Assembly (NCBI RefSeq): GCF_000741285.1
Contig: NZ_JGZE01000026.1
Span: forward strand, 1 to 64,000
Origin: Bifidobacterium mongoliense DSM 21395
GTDB taxonomy: Bacteria; Actinomycetota; Actinomycetes; Actinomycetales; Bifidobacteriaceae
Direction of reading: 5' to 3'
DNA: 64,000 nucleotides
Under the pieces are notes generated by a model. It saw only the letters and a program-made list of their open reading frames with translations, was not told where the DNA came from and made no database searches. Of the stretch, positions 26,744 to 35,647 are shown piece by piece. A program made the position numbers and the translations under genes. How positions within the stretch are numbered: position 1 is the stretch's first letter; each line of letters begins with the position of its first letter.

Positions 26744-28042
26744 GTGGACATGTGGTGGCGATACGCACTATCGATCGGTGTGTTCCTCGCCGTGGTCCTC
26801 ACCATCGCCGTTCGGGTCGGGCTGGTGTTGGGCAGGCGTTCGGCGCGTGAACACGGCGGGTCGCCGGCCGCACGGGCCGGCGTCCTCGTTGGCGAAGGCT
26901 GGTCGGATGACGCCGAGCGCCGTCTGATCGCCCTCATGCCGTACGCGATGCTGGTACTCACCGGACAGGGGCTGGTGCGCTATCAGAGCCCCGACGCCCG
27001 CGATCTGGGCATCGTCGAGAACGATCGACTGACCGATCCCGGCATCGAGGCCGTCCTGCGCCGGGTCGTCGCCGACGAGCGTGTCCGCGAGCTTGAGATC
27101 CACGTCAGGCAGTCGTCCCCGCGCTCTGTGGACGGCGGCGGCGAGGGGCAGGACCAGGATGTCGACGGCGAATACCTGCGGGTGCGCGCCGGTGCCGTCG
27201 GACCGAATCTGTACGCCGTGTTCCTCAGCGACATCACCGAACAGCGCCGATTCGCCTCGATGCGCCGTGACTTCGTCACCAACGTGTCCCACGAACTCAA
27301 AACCCCCGCCGGCGCGATCTCCCTCTTGGCCGAGACGATCTCCGACGCGTCGGACGACGCCACGGCCGTGCGGTACTTCGCGCAGCGCATCATCAAGGAA
27401 TCCCAACGCCTGACCCAACTCGTGCATCGGCTCATCGACCTGCAGCGGGTCCAGGACCCGCAGGTCGTGAGGAATCCGGAGGTGCTGGACGTGGTGGCGC
27501 TCGCCCGCGACGCCATCGGCATGAACCTCACCCTGGCGCAGACGGGAGGGGTGGGTCTGCTGCTGGACCTGGAAGGCCGCCGCATCGCCGACGGGGACGT
27601 GGTGGCGCACGGGCCGTCGGTCCGCGCCGACCGCACGTCGCTGACCACCGCCCTGAAGAACCTCATCGAAAACGCGATCCGCTATTCGCCCGACCGCACC
27701 GCCGTGACGATCGACGTGCGGTCGCGGGGCGAACGGGCGCTGATCCGTGTCATCGACCGGGGCGAGGGCATTCCCAAGGAGGCGTTGGGGCGCATCTTCG
27801 AGCGCTTCTACCGCGTCGATGAGGCCCGTTCCCGCGCGACGGGCGGCTCGGGGCTCGGGTTGGCGATCGCCAAGCACGGCGTGGAGGAATGCGGCGGCAC
27901 CCTGAGTGTATGGTCCCACGAGGGATTGGGGTCCACGTTTACCGTCAGTCTTCCCCTCGTCGCCGGTGATGACCGGCAGGGGGCCGATGCGGTCGGCGGC
28001 GGACCCGCCACTGCGATACAGGAGGAAGGACATCGATCATGA
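26744..28042 (+). CDS. senX3: phosphate sensor histidine kinase, SenX3/PhoR type
   Basis: A 432-residue kinase with one N-terminal membrane helix (residues 6-27), a PAS-like region without obvious signature, then HisKA with the phosphoacceptor in FVTNVSHELKTPAGA (about residue 186), N-box ENAIRYSPD, and the ATP lid DRGEGIPKEAL ... FYRVDEARSRATGGSGLGLAI. All ATPase boxes are intact. The gene overlaps the response regulator start by four bases and is directly upstream of it; pstSCAB follows. In this order it corresponds to SenX3-RegX3, the phosphate-sensing pair of actinobacteria. GTG at 26744 and ATG at 26750 are both possible starts. Confidence 0.92.
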   Translation: MDMWWRYALSIGVFLAVVLTIAVRVGLVLGRRSAREHGGSPAARAGVLVGEGWSDDAERRLIALMPYAMLVLTGQGLVRYQSPDARDLGIVENDRLTDPGIEAVLRRVVADERVRELEIHVRQSSPRSVDGGGEGQDQDVDGEYLRVRAGAVGPNLYAVFLSDITEQRRFASMRRDFVTNVSHELKTPAGAISLLAETISDASDDATAVRYFAQRIIKESQRLTQLVHRLIDLQRVQDPQVVRNPEVLDVVALARDAIGMNLTLAQTGGVGLLLDLEGRRIADGDVVAHGPSVRADRTSLTTALKNLIENAIRYSPDRTAVTIDVRSRGERALIRVIDRGEGIPKEALGRIFERFYRVDEARSRATGGSGLGLAIAKHGVEECGGTLSVWSHEGLGSTFTVSLPLVAGDDRQGADAVGGGPATAIQEEGHRS

Positions 28043-28743
28043 CCAGACTGCTCATCGTCGAGGACGAGGAGTCCTACCGGGAGCCCTTGGTCTATCAACT
28101 CACCCGCGAAGGCTACGCCGTGAGCGCCGCGGCGACGGGGGAGGAGGCCTGGGAGATCTTCACCCGGGGCGGCATCGATCTGGTGCTGCTCGACGTGATG
28201 CTGCCGGGCATCGGCGGCATCGAACTGTGCCGTCGCATGCGTGAACAGAGCCGGTTGCCCATCATCATGGTGACGGCGAAAAGCACCGAGATCGACACGG
28301 TCGTGGGACTGGAGATCGGCGCCGACGATTACGTGACCAAGCCGTACTCCTTCCGCGAACTGCTCGCCCGGATCCGGGCGGTGTTGCGGCGCAATCCCGG
28401 TGCCGAGTCGCGCGATGCCGGCGACACGCACGAGGATCCGCTGCTGCGGTGCGGCGAGGTCATCATGAACGTCGCCGAACACGAAGTGAGCGTGAGGGGC
28501 GAGCAGGTGTTCTTCCCCCTCAAGGAGTTCGAACTGCTCGAATACCTGCTGCGCAACAAGGGCCGGGTGATGACCCGGCACCAGCTTATTAATCATGTGT
28601 GGGGTTCCGATTACGTGGGTGACACCAAGACCCTGGACGTCCATGTCAAACGGCTGCGCGCCAAGATCGAAGCCGATGCGGCGGTGCACCGGTATCTCAC
28701 GACGGTGCGTGGGTTGGGTTACAAGATCGACGACCCGCGCTGA
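28039..28743 (+). CDS. regX3: phosphate response regulator, RegX3/PhoP type
   Basis: An OmpR-family regulator, 234 residues: receiver domain with Asp pocket (IVEDEES), phosphoacceptor in LVLLDVMLPGIG, Thr in MVTAKS and Lys in VTKPYSF, then the winged-helix domain (LKEFELLEYLLRNKGRVMTR, VDVHVKRLRAKI-like DVHVKRLRAKIEAD). Start is ATG 28039, overlapping the kinase stop; GGAGGAAGGAC precedes it. It should activate pstS through the direct repeat at 28798. All phospho-relay residues are present. Confidence 0.94.
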   Translation: MTRLLIVEDEESYREPLVYQLTREGYAVSAAATGEEAWEIFTRGGIDLVLLDVMLPGIGGIELCRRMREQSRLPIIMVTAKSTEIDTVVGLEIGADDYVTKPYSFRELLARIRAVLRRNPGAESRDAGDTHEDPLLRCGEVIMNVAEHEVSVRGEQVFFPLKEFELLEYLLRNKGRVMTRHQLINHVWGSDYVGDTKTLDVHVKRLRAKIEADAAVHRYLTTVRGLGYKIDDPR

Positions 28744-28795
28744 CGAGCCGCTACCCTCGACTGTGTGCCAGGGGTGACATGCTGCGGTTGCGCAG

Positions 28796-28819
28796 AATTC
28801 ATCTGCTGTTCATCCTGCG
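28796..28819 (+). promoter_or_regulatory. PHO-box-like direct repeat before pstS
   Basis: TTCATC occurs at 28798 and 28809, an 11-bp period as in actinobacterial PhoP/RegX3 boxes built of GTTCAYC-type units. It lies about 30-50 bp upstream of a -10 box TAGGCT (28846-28851), so it overlaps or replaces a -35 element. The transcription start would be near 28858, with a leader of about 100 nt. Confidence 0.6.
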
Positions 28820-28959
28820 TCGGGAGTGGCCCTGCGCCGCTGCCTTAGGCTGGAGATGTCATGAACACCATGCGCCTCGGATCATCGGGGCCATCGATTG
28901 CGGCTCCGCCGTGGTGCACGACGACAGCAGTCGTCCGAATGATAAGAGGATAGGACAAT

Positions 28960-30090
28960 ATGCGTAAGAATACGCTCATCCGTTCCATCGCCGCAGTGTG
29001 CGGCATCACCATGCTGGCCGGCTTCGCGGCGTGCGGCGACAACACCGCGGCCACGAACGGCTCCGATGCCGGCGCGACGCAGAAGGGCGCCGCCAAGATC
29101 TCCGGCGAGTTCCAGGGCGCCGGCGCCAGTTCCCAGCAGACCGCCGTCGAGGCGTGGATCGCGAGCTACACCCAGCAGAACCCCGACGCCAAGATCTCCT
29201 ACAACCCCACCGGCTCCGGCGCGGGCGTGACCACCTTCCTGACCGGTGCCACGGCATGGGCCGGGTCCGACGCATCGCTGAGCGCCGACGAGGTCAAGCA
29301 GTCCGCGAGCGTGTGCGCGTCGGGCAACGCCTTCGACGTGCCCGTCTACATCTCGCCGATCGCTATCGTGTTCAACCTCAAGGGGGTCTCCGGCAAGGAC
29401 AAGCACGTGAACATGGACGGTTCGACCATCGCCAAGATCTTCGACGGCAAGATCACGAAGTGGAACGATCCGGCCATCGCCGAGCAGAACCCGAAGGCGA
29501 CCCTGCCCGACACGCCCATCACGGTCGTGCACCGCTCCGACAAGTCCGGTACGACCAAGAACTTCCTGAGCTACGTCAAGGACGTCGCCGGTTCCGACTG
29601 GAACTACGAGGTCGGTGAGAACTGGCCCAACCAGATCGGTCAGGGCGGCAAGGGCACCGACGGCGTGATCAACACCGTGTCCCAGGCCGACGGCACCATC
29701 GGCTACGCCGACGCCTCCAAGGCCGGCGAGCTCGGCACCGTCGCCGTCAAGGTCGGTGAGGACTACGTGCCGTATTCGGCCGAAGCCGCGGCCAAGGTCG
29801 TGGACGCCTCGCCGGTCGACGCCGACGCCACGGGTGAGAACCGCGTGGTCATCGCCCTCAACCACAAGATCGACAGCGGCAACGCTTACCCGGTCGTGCT
29901 GGTCTCCTACGACGTGGCCTGCCCCGCCTACAAGGACGCCAAAACCGGTGAGTTCGTGAAGTCCTGGCTGAATTATGTGGTCAGCAAGGAGGGTCAGCAG
30001 ACCGCCGCCGACGCCTCTGGTTCCGCTCCGATGAGCGACAGCCTTCGTCAGAAGGTCGTCAAGTCCATCGAGGCCATCAAGACCAAGTAG
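28960..30090 (+). CDS. pstS: phosphate ABC transporter substrate-binding lipoprotein
   Basis: The extracellular phosphate receptor of the high-affinity Pst importer. The 376-residue precursor begins with a lipoprotein signal (MRKNTLIRSIAAVCG, lipobox LAGFAAC near residue 26) so it is anchored to the outer face of the membrane. Phosphate-ligand motifs are visible: GAGASSQ near the start, AWAGSDASLSADE and VVHRSDKSGTTKNF. Control by the PhoP/RegX3 pair just upstream is likely from the direct repeat in the leader. pstC, pstA and pstB follow in order with small gaps. Confidence 0.96.
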   Translation: MRKNTLIRSIAAVCGITMLAGFAACGDNTAATNGSDAGATQKGAAKISGEFQGAGASSQQTAVEAWIASYTQQNPDAKISYNPTGSGAGVTTFLTGATAWAGSDASLSADEVKQSASVCASGNAFDVPVYISPIAIVFNLKGVSGKDKHVNMDGSTIAKIFDGKITKWNDPAIAEQNPKATLPDTPITVVHRSDKSGTTKNFLSYVKDVAGSDWNYEVGENWPNQIGQGGKGTDGVINTVSQADGTIGYADASKAGELGTVAVKVGEDYVPYSAEAAAKVVDASPVDADATGENRVVIALNHKIDSGNAYPVVLVSYDVACPAYKDAKTGEFVKSWLNYVVSKEGQQTAADASGSAPMSDSLRQKVVKSIEAIKTK

Positions 30091-30240
30091 TCGCCCACCA
30101 TCCCGCTTCGCCGTCAAGGGGAGCGGGCGGCCACCAGGATGGCGTTGCGACTGTGTCCAAAGAGTAAACTCGGGACCGGAAGCGGTGCGCACGGGATGCC
30201 CGTGCCCTGGTGGTCGAGGTCGTCAGCGGTAAGGAGAACC

Positions 30241-31194
30241 GTGAGTTTGCACAGTACAGCTACTGAGTCCCGTGGAGCGGACCGGCGAGGTGACGCGATA
30301 TTCAAGGGCGTGGCCTACGGTTGCGGAATCCTCATCCTTATCGTGCTCGCCGCCGTGACCCTGTTTCTGCTGTTCCGGGCCTGGCCGCTCATCGGCGGCG
30401 ACGGCAAGGCCAACGCGGCCACCGTCGAATCCTTCACCGGTGGCTTGGCCCATAACTTCTGGCAATACGTCGGCCCGCTCGTCTTCGGCACGGTGCTGGT
30501 GGCGGCCCTCGCCCTCGGCATCGCCTTCTTCATCGCCGTCGGGATCGCCCTGTTCATCTCCCACTATGCGCCCCGGCGTCTCGCCGCCGTGCTCAACTAC
30601 ATCGTCGATCTGCTGGCGGCCATCCCCTCGGTGATCTACGGCCTCTGGGGTGGTCTGGTACTGGTTCCCGCCATCCACCCGTTCTGGGATTGGGTGGCCC
30701 GATACTTCGGGTGGATTCCGATCTTCTCCGGTCCGGCGGCGAATCCGTCCCGTACCGTGGCCACGGTGGCGGTCGTGCTCGCCGTCATGATTCTGCCGAT
30801 CATCACCTCTATGTCGCGCGACATCTTCGTGCAGACACCGAGGCTCCAGGAGGAGGCCGCCCTGGCCCTGGGCGCCACCAAGTGGGAGATGATCAAGCTC
30901 GCGGTCCTGCCGTTCGGCCGTTCAGGCATCGTCTCGGCCTCCATGCTGGGACTCGGTCGTGCGCTCGGTGAGACCATGGCCGTGCTCATGATCCTGTCGC
31001 CTGGGCTGCGGTACTCGTTCAAGCTGCTGCAGGCCTCGCAGAGCCAGACGATCGCCGCCAACATCGCGGCGCAGTATCCCGAGGCGAACAACCTCGGTGT
31101 CTCCACGCTCATCGGCACCGGTCTGGTGCTGTTCCTGATCACGTTCCTCGTCAATTTTCTGGCCCGTAAGATTACCAGAAAGATAGGTGCATGA
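30241..31194 (+). CDS. pstC: phosphate ABC transporter permease PstC
   Basis: One of the two membrane channels of the Pst system; 317 residues with about six membrane helices. The cytoplasmic coupling loop that contacts PstB reads EEAALALGATKWEMIKLAVLP, including the EAA motif. The GTG at 30241 follows a strong AAGGAGAACC; an in-frame ATG at 30139 lies in the pstS-pstC gap and is not needed. pstA overlaps the stop codon by four bases. Confidence 0.95.
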   Translation: MSLHSTATESRGADRRGDAIFKGVAYGCGILILIVLAAVTLFLLFRAWPLIGGDGKANAATVESFTGGLAHNFWQYVGPLVFGTVLVAALALGIAFFIAVGIALFISHYAPRRLAAVLNYIVDLLAAIPSVIYGLWGGLVLVPAIHPFWDWVARYFGWIPIFSGPAANPSRTVATVAVVLAVMILPIITSMSRDIFVQTPRLQEEAALALGATKWEMIKLAVLPFGRSGIVSASMLGLGRALGETMAVLMILSPGLRYSFKLLQASQSQTIAANIAAQYPEANNLGVSTLIGTGLVLFLITFLVNFLARKITRKIGA

Positions 31195-32183
31195 TGGCTT
31201 CTTCGTCGGATTCCCCCATGGACGGGGCGCCGGTCATCGATTTCGACCGCTTTGTACCCACCCGGTCGGCCATCGCGGCGCGCAAACGCAAGGACCTGCT
31301 CATGCGCGTCCTGGTGGCGGCGGCGTTCGTCATCGCGCTCGTGCCGCTCGTGTCGGTTCTGTGGACCACGATTGCGAGCGGCGTGCGACGGCTCAACCTC
31401 AACTTCCTGTCCTATAACATGTCGGGTGTGATCGGCGGTCGCCCCACGCCCTCGGGCGGCTACGGCGGCATCCTCCACGCGGTGATCGGCACCCTCGAGA
31501 TCACCTTGGGCGCGGTGGCCATCTCGGTCCCCATCGGCATCATGTGCGCCGTGTATCTCGTCGAGTACGCCCATGGCGGCCCCCTGTCCCGGATCATCGC
31601 GATCCTCGTGGACGTCATGAGTGGCATCCCCTCGATCGTGGCGGGCCTCTTCGCGTTCTCCATGTTCAGCATCGTCTTCGGGCCGGGCACCATCAACGGC
31701 ATCTCCGGTTCGGTCGCCCTCTCCCTGCTCATGCTGCCCACCGTGGTGAAATCGAGCGAGGAGATGCTCAAGATCGTCCCGGACGATCTGCGCGAGGCCT
31801 CGCTCGCGCTGGGTGTGACGAAACAACGGACCATCACCAAGATCGTCCTGCGCACTTCACTGCCGGGCATCGTCTCCGGCGTCATCCTGGCCATCGCCCG
31901 CGTGATCGGCGAGACGGCGCCTCTGCTCATGACGGCCGGTTACATCGCCACGACGAACTTCAATCTGTTCTCCGGACAGATGACGACGCTGCCCGTCTAT
32001 GTCTATCAGGAGTACAGCAAGCTGTCGGTCACCTGCCCCGCGTCGGCGGGCGCCGACTGCATCACCTCGATACCGATGCAACGGTCCTGGGCCGCGGCGC
32101 TTACGCTCATCATCCTGGTGCTCATCCTCAACCTCGTCGGGCGACTCGTGGCACGGGTGTTCGCCGTGAAGACGGAGCGGTGA
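31191..32183 (+). CDS. pstA: phosphate ABC transporter permease PstA
   Basis: Partner channel of PstC, 330 residues, with six hydrophobic segments and the coupling loop DDLREASLALGVTKQRTITK. A soluble N-terminal stretch of about 35 residues precedes the first helix. It overlaps pstC by four bases (ATGA), so the two should be translationally coupled. pstB follows after 117 nt. Confidence 0.95.
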   Translation: MMASSSDSPMDGAPVIDFDRFVPTRSAIAARKRKDLLMRVLVAAAFVIALVPLVSVLWTTIASGVRRLNLNFLSYNMSGVIGGRPTPSGGYGGILHAVIGTLEITLGAVAISVPIGIMCAVYLVEYAHGGPLSRIIAILVDVMSGIPSIVAGLFAFSMFSIVFGPGTINGISGSVALSLLMLPTVVKSSEEMLKIVPDDLREASLALGVTKQRTITKIVLRTSLPGIVSGVILAIARVIGETAPLLMTAGYIATTNFNLFSGQMTTLPVYVYQEYSKLSVTCPASAGADCITSIPMQRSWAAALTLIILVLILNLVGRLVARVFAVKTER

Positions 32184-32300
32184 GCGGCATATGAGCGACC
32201 GAGCCGCGGCGTCGATGGCACCCATCACCAGGGACCGGTACCGTTCCCACACCATCCATCAACTTGAACACACGATCTGAAGGGAACCGAAGACCATATC

Positions 32301-33080
32301 ATGGGACAACGCATCGATGTGAACCATCTCAACATCTACTACAGTGATTTTCTCGCCGTGGAGGATGTCAACATCGCCATACAACCCAATAAGGTGACCG
32401 CCTTCATCGGTCCTTCCGGTTGCGGCAAATCGACCGTGCTGCGCACCCTGGATCGTATGCACGAGATCATCCCCGGCGCCCACGTCAAGGGCGAGGTACT
32501 GCTCGAGGGCCGCGACCTGTACGCGAAGGGCGTCGATCCGGTCGCCGTGCGGCGAGACATTGGCATGGTCTTCCAGCGCGCGAACCCGTTCCCGACCATG
32601 TCGATCAGGGAGAATGTCCTGGCAGGCATCCGGCTCAACAACCGGCGCATCGCCAAAAGCGACGCCGACGATCTGGTCGAATGGGCGCTGCGTGGCGCCA
32701 ATCTGTGGAACGAGGTCAAGGACCGCCTCGACAATCCCGGCATCGGACTCTCCGGCGGGCAGCAGCAGCGTCTGTGCATCGCCAGAGCCGTGGCCGTCCA
32801 CCCCCAGGTGCTGCTCATGGACGAGCCCTGCTCCGCGCTGGACCCGATCTCGACCCTCGCCGTCGAGGACCTCATCAACGAGCTCAAGCACGACTACACG
32901 ATCGTCATCGTGACGCACAACATGCAGCAGGCCGCCCGCATCGCCGATTACACCGGGTTCTTCAACCTCAAGGCCGTGGGCCAGCCCGGGCACCTCGAGT
33001 ATTTCGCCGACACCACCACGATGTTCAACAACCCCCAGAACGAGGAGGCCGAGCGCTACATCTCCGGTCGCTTCGGCTGA
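32301..33080 (+). CDS. pstB: phosphate ABC transporter ATPase PstB
   Basis: Cytoplasmic motor of the Pst importer, 259 residues. Walker A reads GPSGCGKST, the signature [14 protein letters not shown], Walker [14 protein letters not shown], with the H-loop in IVTHNMQQA. All are intact. It is the last gene of the operon; a long hairpin lies 15 nt after the stop. The ATG at 32301 has an AAGGGAACCGA upstream. Confidence 0.97.
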   Translation: MGQRIDVNHLNIYYSDFLAVEDVNIAIQPNKVTAFIGPSGCGKSTVLRTLDRMHEIIPGAHVKGEVLLEGRDLYAKGVDPVAVRRDIGMVFQRANPFPTMSIRENVLAGIRLNNRRIAKSDADDLVEWALRGANLWNEVKDRLDNPGIGLSGGQQQRLCIARAVAVHPQVLLMDEPCSALDPISTLAVEDLINELKHDYTIVIVTHNMQQAARIADYTGFFNLKAVGQPGHLEYFADTTTMFNNPQNEEAERYISGRFG

Positions 33081-33094
33081 TTCCCGACAGCTCC

Positions 33095-33154
33095 ACGAGC
33101 CCCGCCACCGCTTCGGACCATCGCCATGCGAGCCGTTGCGGTGACGGGGCTCGT
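33095..33154 (+). terminator. terminator after the pst operon
   Basis: Arms ACGAGCCCCGCCACCGC and GCGGTGACGGGGCTCGT pair over 16 bp with one mismatch around a 26-nt loop. The rest of the gap to 33381 shows no gene and no recognisable riboswitch before the purine permease; only AAGAAGG lies at the start of the next gene. Confidence 0.7.
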
Positions 33155-33381
33155 CGCGTTGGAACGGTGCACATCGCGGTGCCTCCCATACGACGACCGG
33201 CCCGCATCTCGGTGCCGAGCGGTGGCATCCGGCGGCGGGTCGAAGGGCGCAGCGGCCCCATGTGAGCATGACATCTTCATGACGCATACCGGTGCTATGG
33301 TCGCTCTTGTCCGCTTGCGGACGAGTCGCAGTAACCTCGGCACGAGGCAATCGTGCACAAACCAAGGAGAGAAAAGAAGGA

Positions 33382-34776
33382 ATGGAACATTTTTTCCATT
33401 TGAAGGAGAACGGCACCAGCGTACCCACTGAGATCGCCGCCGGACTGACCACATTCTTCGCGATGTCCTACATCATCGTCGTCAACCCCCAGATCCTGAG
33501 CCAGACCGGCATGCCGTGGGGTGGCGTCTTCCTCGCCACGATCATCGCCGCCGTCATCGGCACTTTGGTCATGGGTCTGTTCGCCAACGTGCCCTACGCG
33601 CAGGCCGCCGGCATGGGCCTCAATGCGTTCTTCACCTACACCGTCTGTTTCGGGCTGGGCTTCCCCTGGCAGCAGACGCTGTGCATGGTGTTCCTGTGCG
33701 GCCTGATCAACATCATCATCACGGTCACCAAAATCCGTAAGATGATCATCACCGCCATTCCGCCGGTCCTGCAACACGCCATCGGCGGCGGCATCGGCCT
33801 GTTCGTCGCCTACGTCGGCATGCTCAACGTGGGTCTCATCACCTTCACTCCGAAGGACACCAAGGCCGCGGGCAAGGGCCTGCCGACCGAGGCCGTCCCC
33901 GGGCTGGCCGTGCTCGACAAGCCCGTGCTGTGGGTCTTCCTCATCGGCCTGCTGCTCGCCATCGTCTTCACCCTGCTCAACGTCAAGGCCGGTCTGCTGC
34001 TGACCATCGTCATCACGGCCCTCATCGGCATCCCGCTCGGCGTGACCACGATGTCCAACTCCGTCTCGATCGGCCAGACCTTCTCGCAGCTGCCCACCAC
34101 CATGGGCGCCATCTTCACCGCGAAGGGCTTCCCGGCGCTGTTCTCCGACGTCTCGCGCCTCCCGATCGTGCTGGTGACGATCTTCGCGTTCTCGATGTCC
34201 GACACCTTTGACACCATCGGCACCTTCATCGGCACCGGTCGGCGCACCGGCATCTTCTCCAAGAAGGATGAAGAGGACATGGCCAACGGCTCCGGCTTCA
34301 GCTCCAAGATGGACCGCGCCCTGTTCGCCGACTCCATCGCCACGTCGATCGGCGCCATCTTCGGCACCTCGAACACCACCACCTACGTCGAGTCCGCAGC
34401 GGGCATCGGCGCGGGCGGCCGTACCGGACTGACCTCCGTGGTCGTTTCCATCTGCTTCATCCTGTCGATCTTCTTCGCCCCGATCATCTCCGCGGTTCCC
34501 GCCGCGGCGACCGCCGGCGTGCTCGTCGTCGTCGGATGCATGATGGCCGCGAGCCTCAAGGAAGTCAACTGGAACGAGATCACCGAGGCGATTCCCGCGT
34601 TCTTCGCCGCCGTGTTCATGGCGTTCTCCTACTCCATCTCCTACGGCATCGCGACCGGTTTCATCGCGTACTGCCTGGTGATGGCGTGCAAGAAGAAGGC
34701 CAACAAGGTGCACCCCATCGTGTGGGTCGTCGCCGTGCTGTTCGCGATCGATTTCGCCCTGCAGGCGGTGCTCTGA
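33382..34776 (+). CDS. NCS2 guanine/hypoxanthine-type permease
   Basis: A 464-residue membrane transporter of the AzgA/GhxP branch of nucleobase:cation symporters, with about 12-14 helices. Typical motifs: ITEIAAGLTTFFAMSYIIVV-like opening (TEIAAGLTTFFAMSY), NVPYAQAAGMGLNAFF, IPPVLQHAIGGGIGLFVAYVG, FSMSDTFDTIGTF and GTSNTTTYVESAAGIGAGGR. Purine uptake is inferred from the family; the exact base is not visible. ATG at 33382 follows AAGAAGG; an in-frame start at 33292 is an extension with no site. Confidence 0.9.
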   Translation: MEHFFHLKENGTSVPTEIAAGLTTFFAMSYIIVVNPQILSQTGMPWGGVFLATIIAAVIGTLVMGLFANVPYAQAAGMGLNAFFTYTVCFGLGFPWQQTLCMVFLCGLINIIITVTKIRKMIITAIPPVLQHAIGGGIGLFVAYVGMLNVGLITFTPKDTKAAGKGLPTEAVPGLAVLDKPVLWVFLIGLLLAIVFTLLNVKAGLLLTIVITALIGIPLGVTTMSNSVSIGQTFSQLPTTMGAIFTAKGFPALFSDVSRLPIVLVTIFAFSMSDTFDTIGTFIGTGRRTGIFSKKDEEDMANGSGFSSKMDRALFADSIATSIGAIFGTSNTTTYVESAAGIGAGGRTGLTSVVVSICFILSIFFAPIISAVPAAATAGVLVVVGCMMAASLKEVNWNEITEAIPAFFAAVFMAFSYSISYGIATGFIAYCLVMACKKKANKVHPIVWVVAVLFAIDFALQAVL

Positions 34777-34866
34777 CCTTCGTGTCCGCCCACGGGTGCC
34801 CTCACTCGTCATCGTTCGACTCGGCGGTGGCGCGGGGAGTGGTGCCCCAGTGAACACATGGGTGTT

Positions 34867-34903
34867 CGTCATGCCCCCGACGCTTGCCGCCGGGGGCATG
34901 ACG
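34867..34903 (+). terminator. terminator of the purine permease gene
   Basis: 13-bp perfect stem CGTCATGCCCCCG / CGGGGGCATGACG with an 11-nt loop. Confidence 0.75.
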
Positions 34904-35024
34904 CGTTCTCGGGGTTCGTGTTGGTCGAGCCCCGCGCCCATACTGGAGGGGAGAAGGTTTCGGTCTCGTCCCCGCGCCCGGCGGTGGTCTGAGCGACGTT
35001 ACACGCAGGACCAAGAAGGTTAGC

Positions 35025-35414
35025 ATGGCGATCGCATCGTATATCAACGGCATCCAGCACGTCGGGATTCCCACCACGGATCTGGAGGGAACGATCGACT
35101 ACTACCGTCGCCTGGGCTTCGAGGTCGCGGGCATCTTCCCCAACGGGGAGAGCAGGTGTGCCTTCCTGAGGTTCGGCAATCTCACGCTTGAGGTGTGGAC
35201 GGTCGACAAGGCCGCCGGCGTCACCGGTGCGGTCAATCACTTCGCACTCGACATCACCGACATCGAGCAGGCGTTCGCGGAGGCCCAGCAACTCGGCCTG
35301 GACTTCGTCGAGGGCTCCATCCAGTACATACCGACGTTCTGGAAGAAGGGCATCCGGTACTTCAACGTCCTGGGCCCCAACCACGAGACCATCGAGTTCT
35401 GCCAGATCCTCTGA
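35025..35414 (+). CDS. VOC/glyoxalase-fold protein
   Basis: A 129-residue protein of the vicinal oxygen chelate superfamily, recognised from the paired beta-alpha-beta modules: IQHVGIPTTDLEGTIDYYRRLGF at the start and NHFALDITDIEQAFAEAQQLG, ending GPNHETIEFCQIL. Metal-binding His/Glu sites are plausible (HVG, NHF, ETIEF). Members include glyoxalases, epimerases and dioxygenases, so the substrate is open. It lies just upstream of a FucP-type sugar permease, which might hint at sugar metabolism. ATG at 35025 follows AAGAAGG. Confidence 0.85.
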   Translation: MAIASYINGIQHVGIPTTDLEGTIDYYRRLGFEVAGIFPNGESRCAFLRFGNLTLEVWTVDKAAGVTGAVNHFALDITDIEQAFAEAQQLGLDFVEGSIQYIPTFWKKGIRYFNVLGPNHETIEFCQIL

Positions 35415-35647
35415 TTCAATACGGACGGCGGATCGTCCCCGTCGGATCCACGGCCGGTGGCAGGCGTAACGGGTCGCTGCAGCCCCGGGGCCCGTCCCTG
35501 ACTGTGACACTCCCGGTGTCGATCTCCCGTTCGATCGGTGCCCCTAATCTTCGTCACCATATGCTTCACCTCAATCACCACATCATTCACGACACCATCC
35601 CTGGGGCAGCCCGGCGGACCGCGTCACGTTCGTAAAGGAGCGACATC

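Noticed and set aside
33155..33381. Purine riboswitch before the NCS2 permease
   Set aside because: No recognisable purine-aptamer core or expression platform was seen in the leader.
33295..34941. 548-residue minus-strand open frame opposite the purine permease
   Set aside because: His/Glu/Asp-rich mirror of transmembrane codons, no family similarity.
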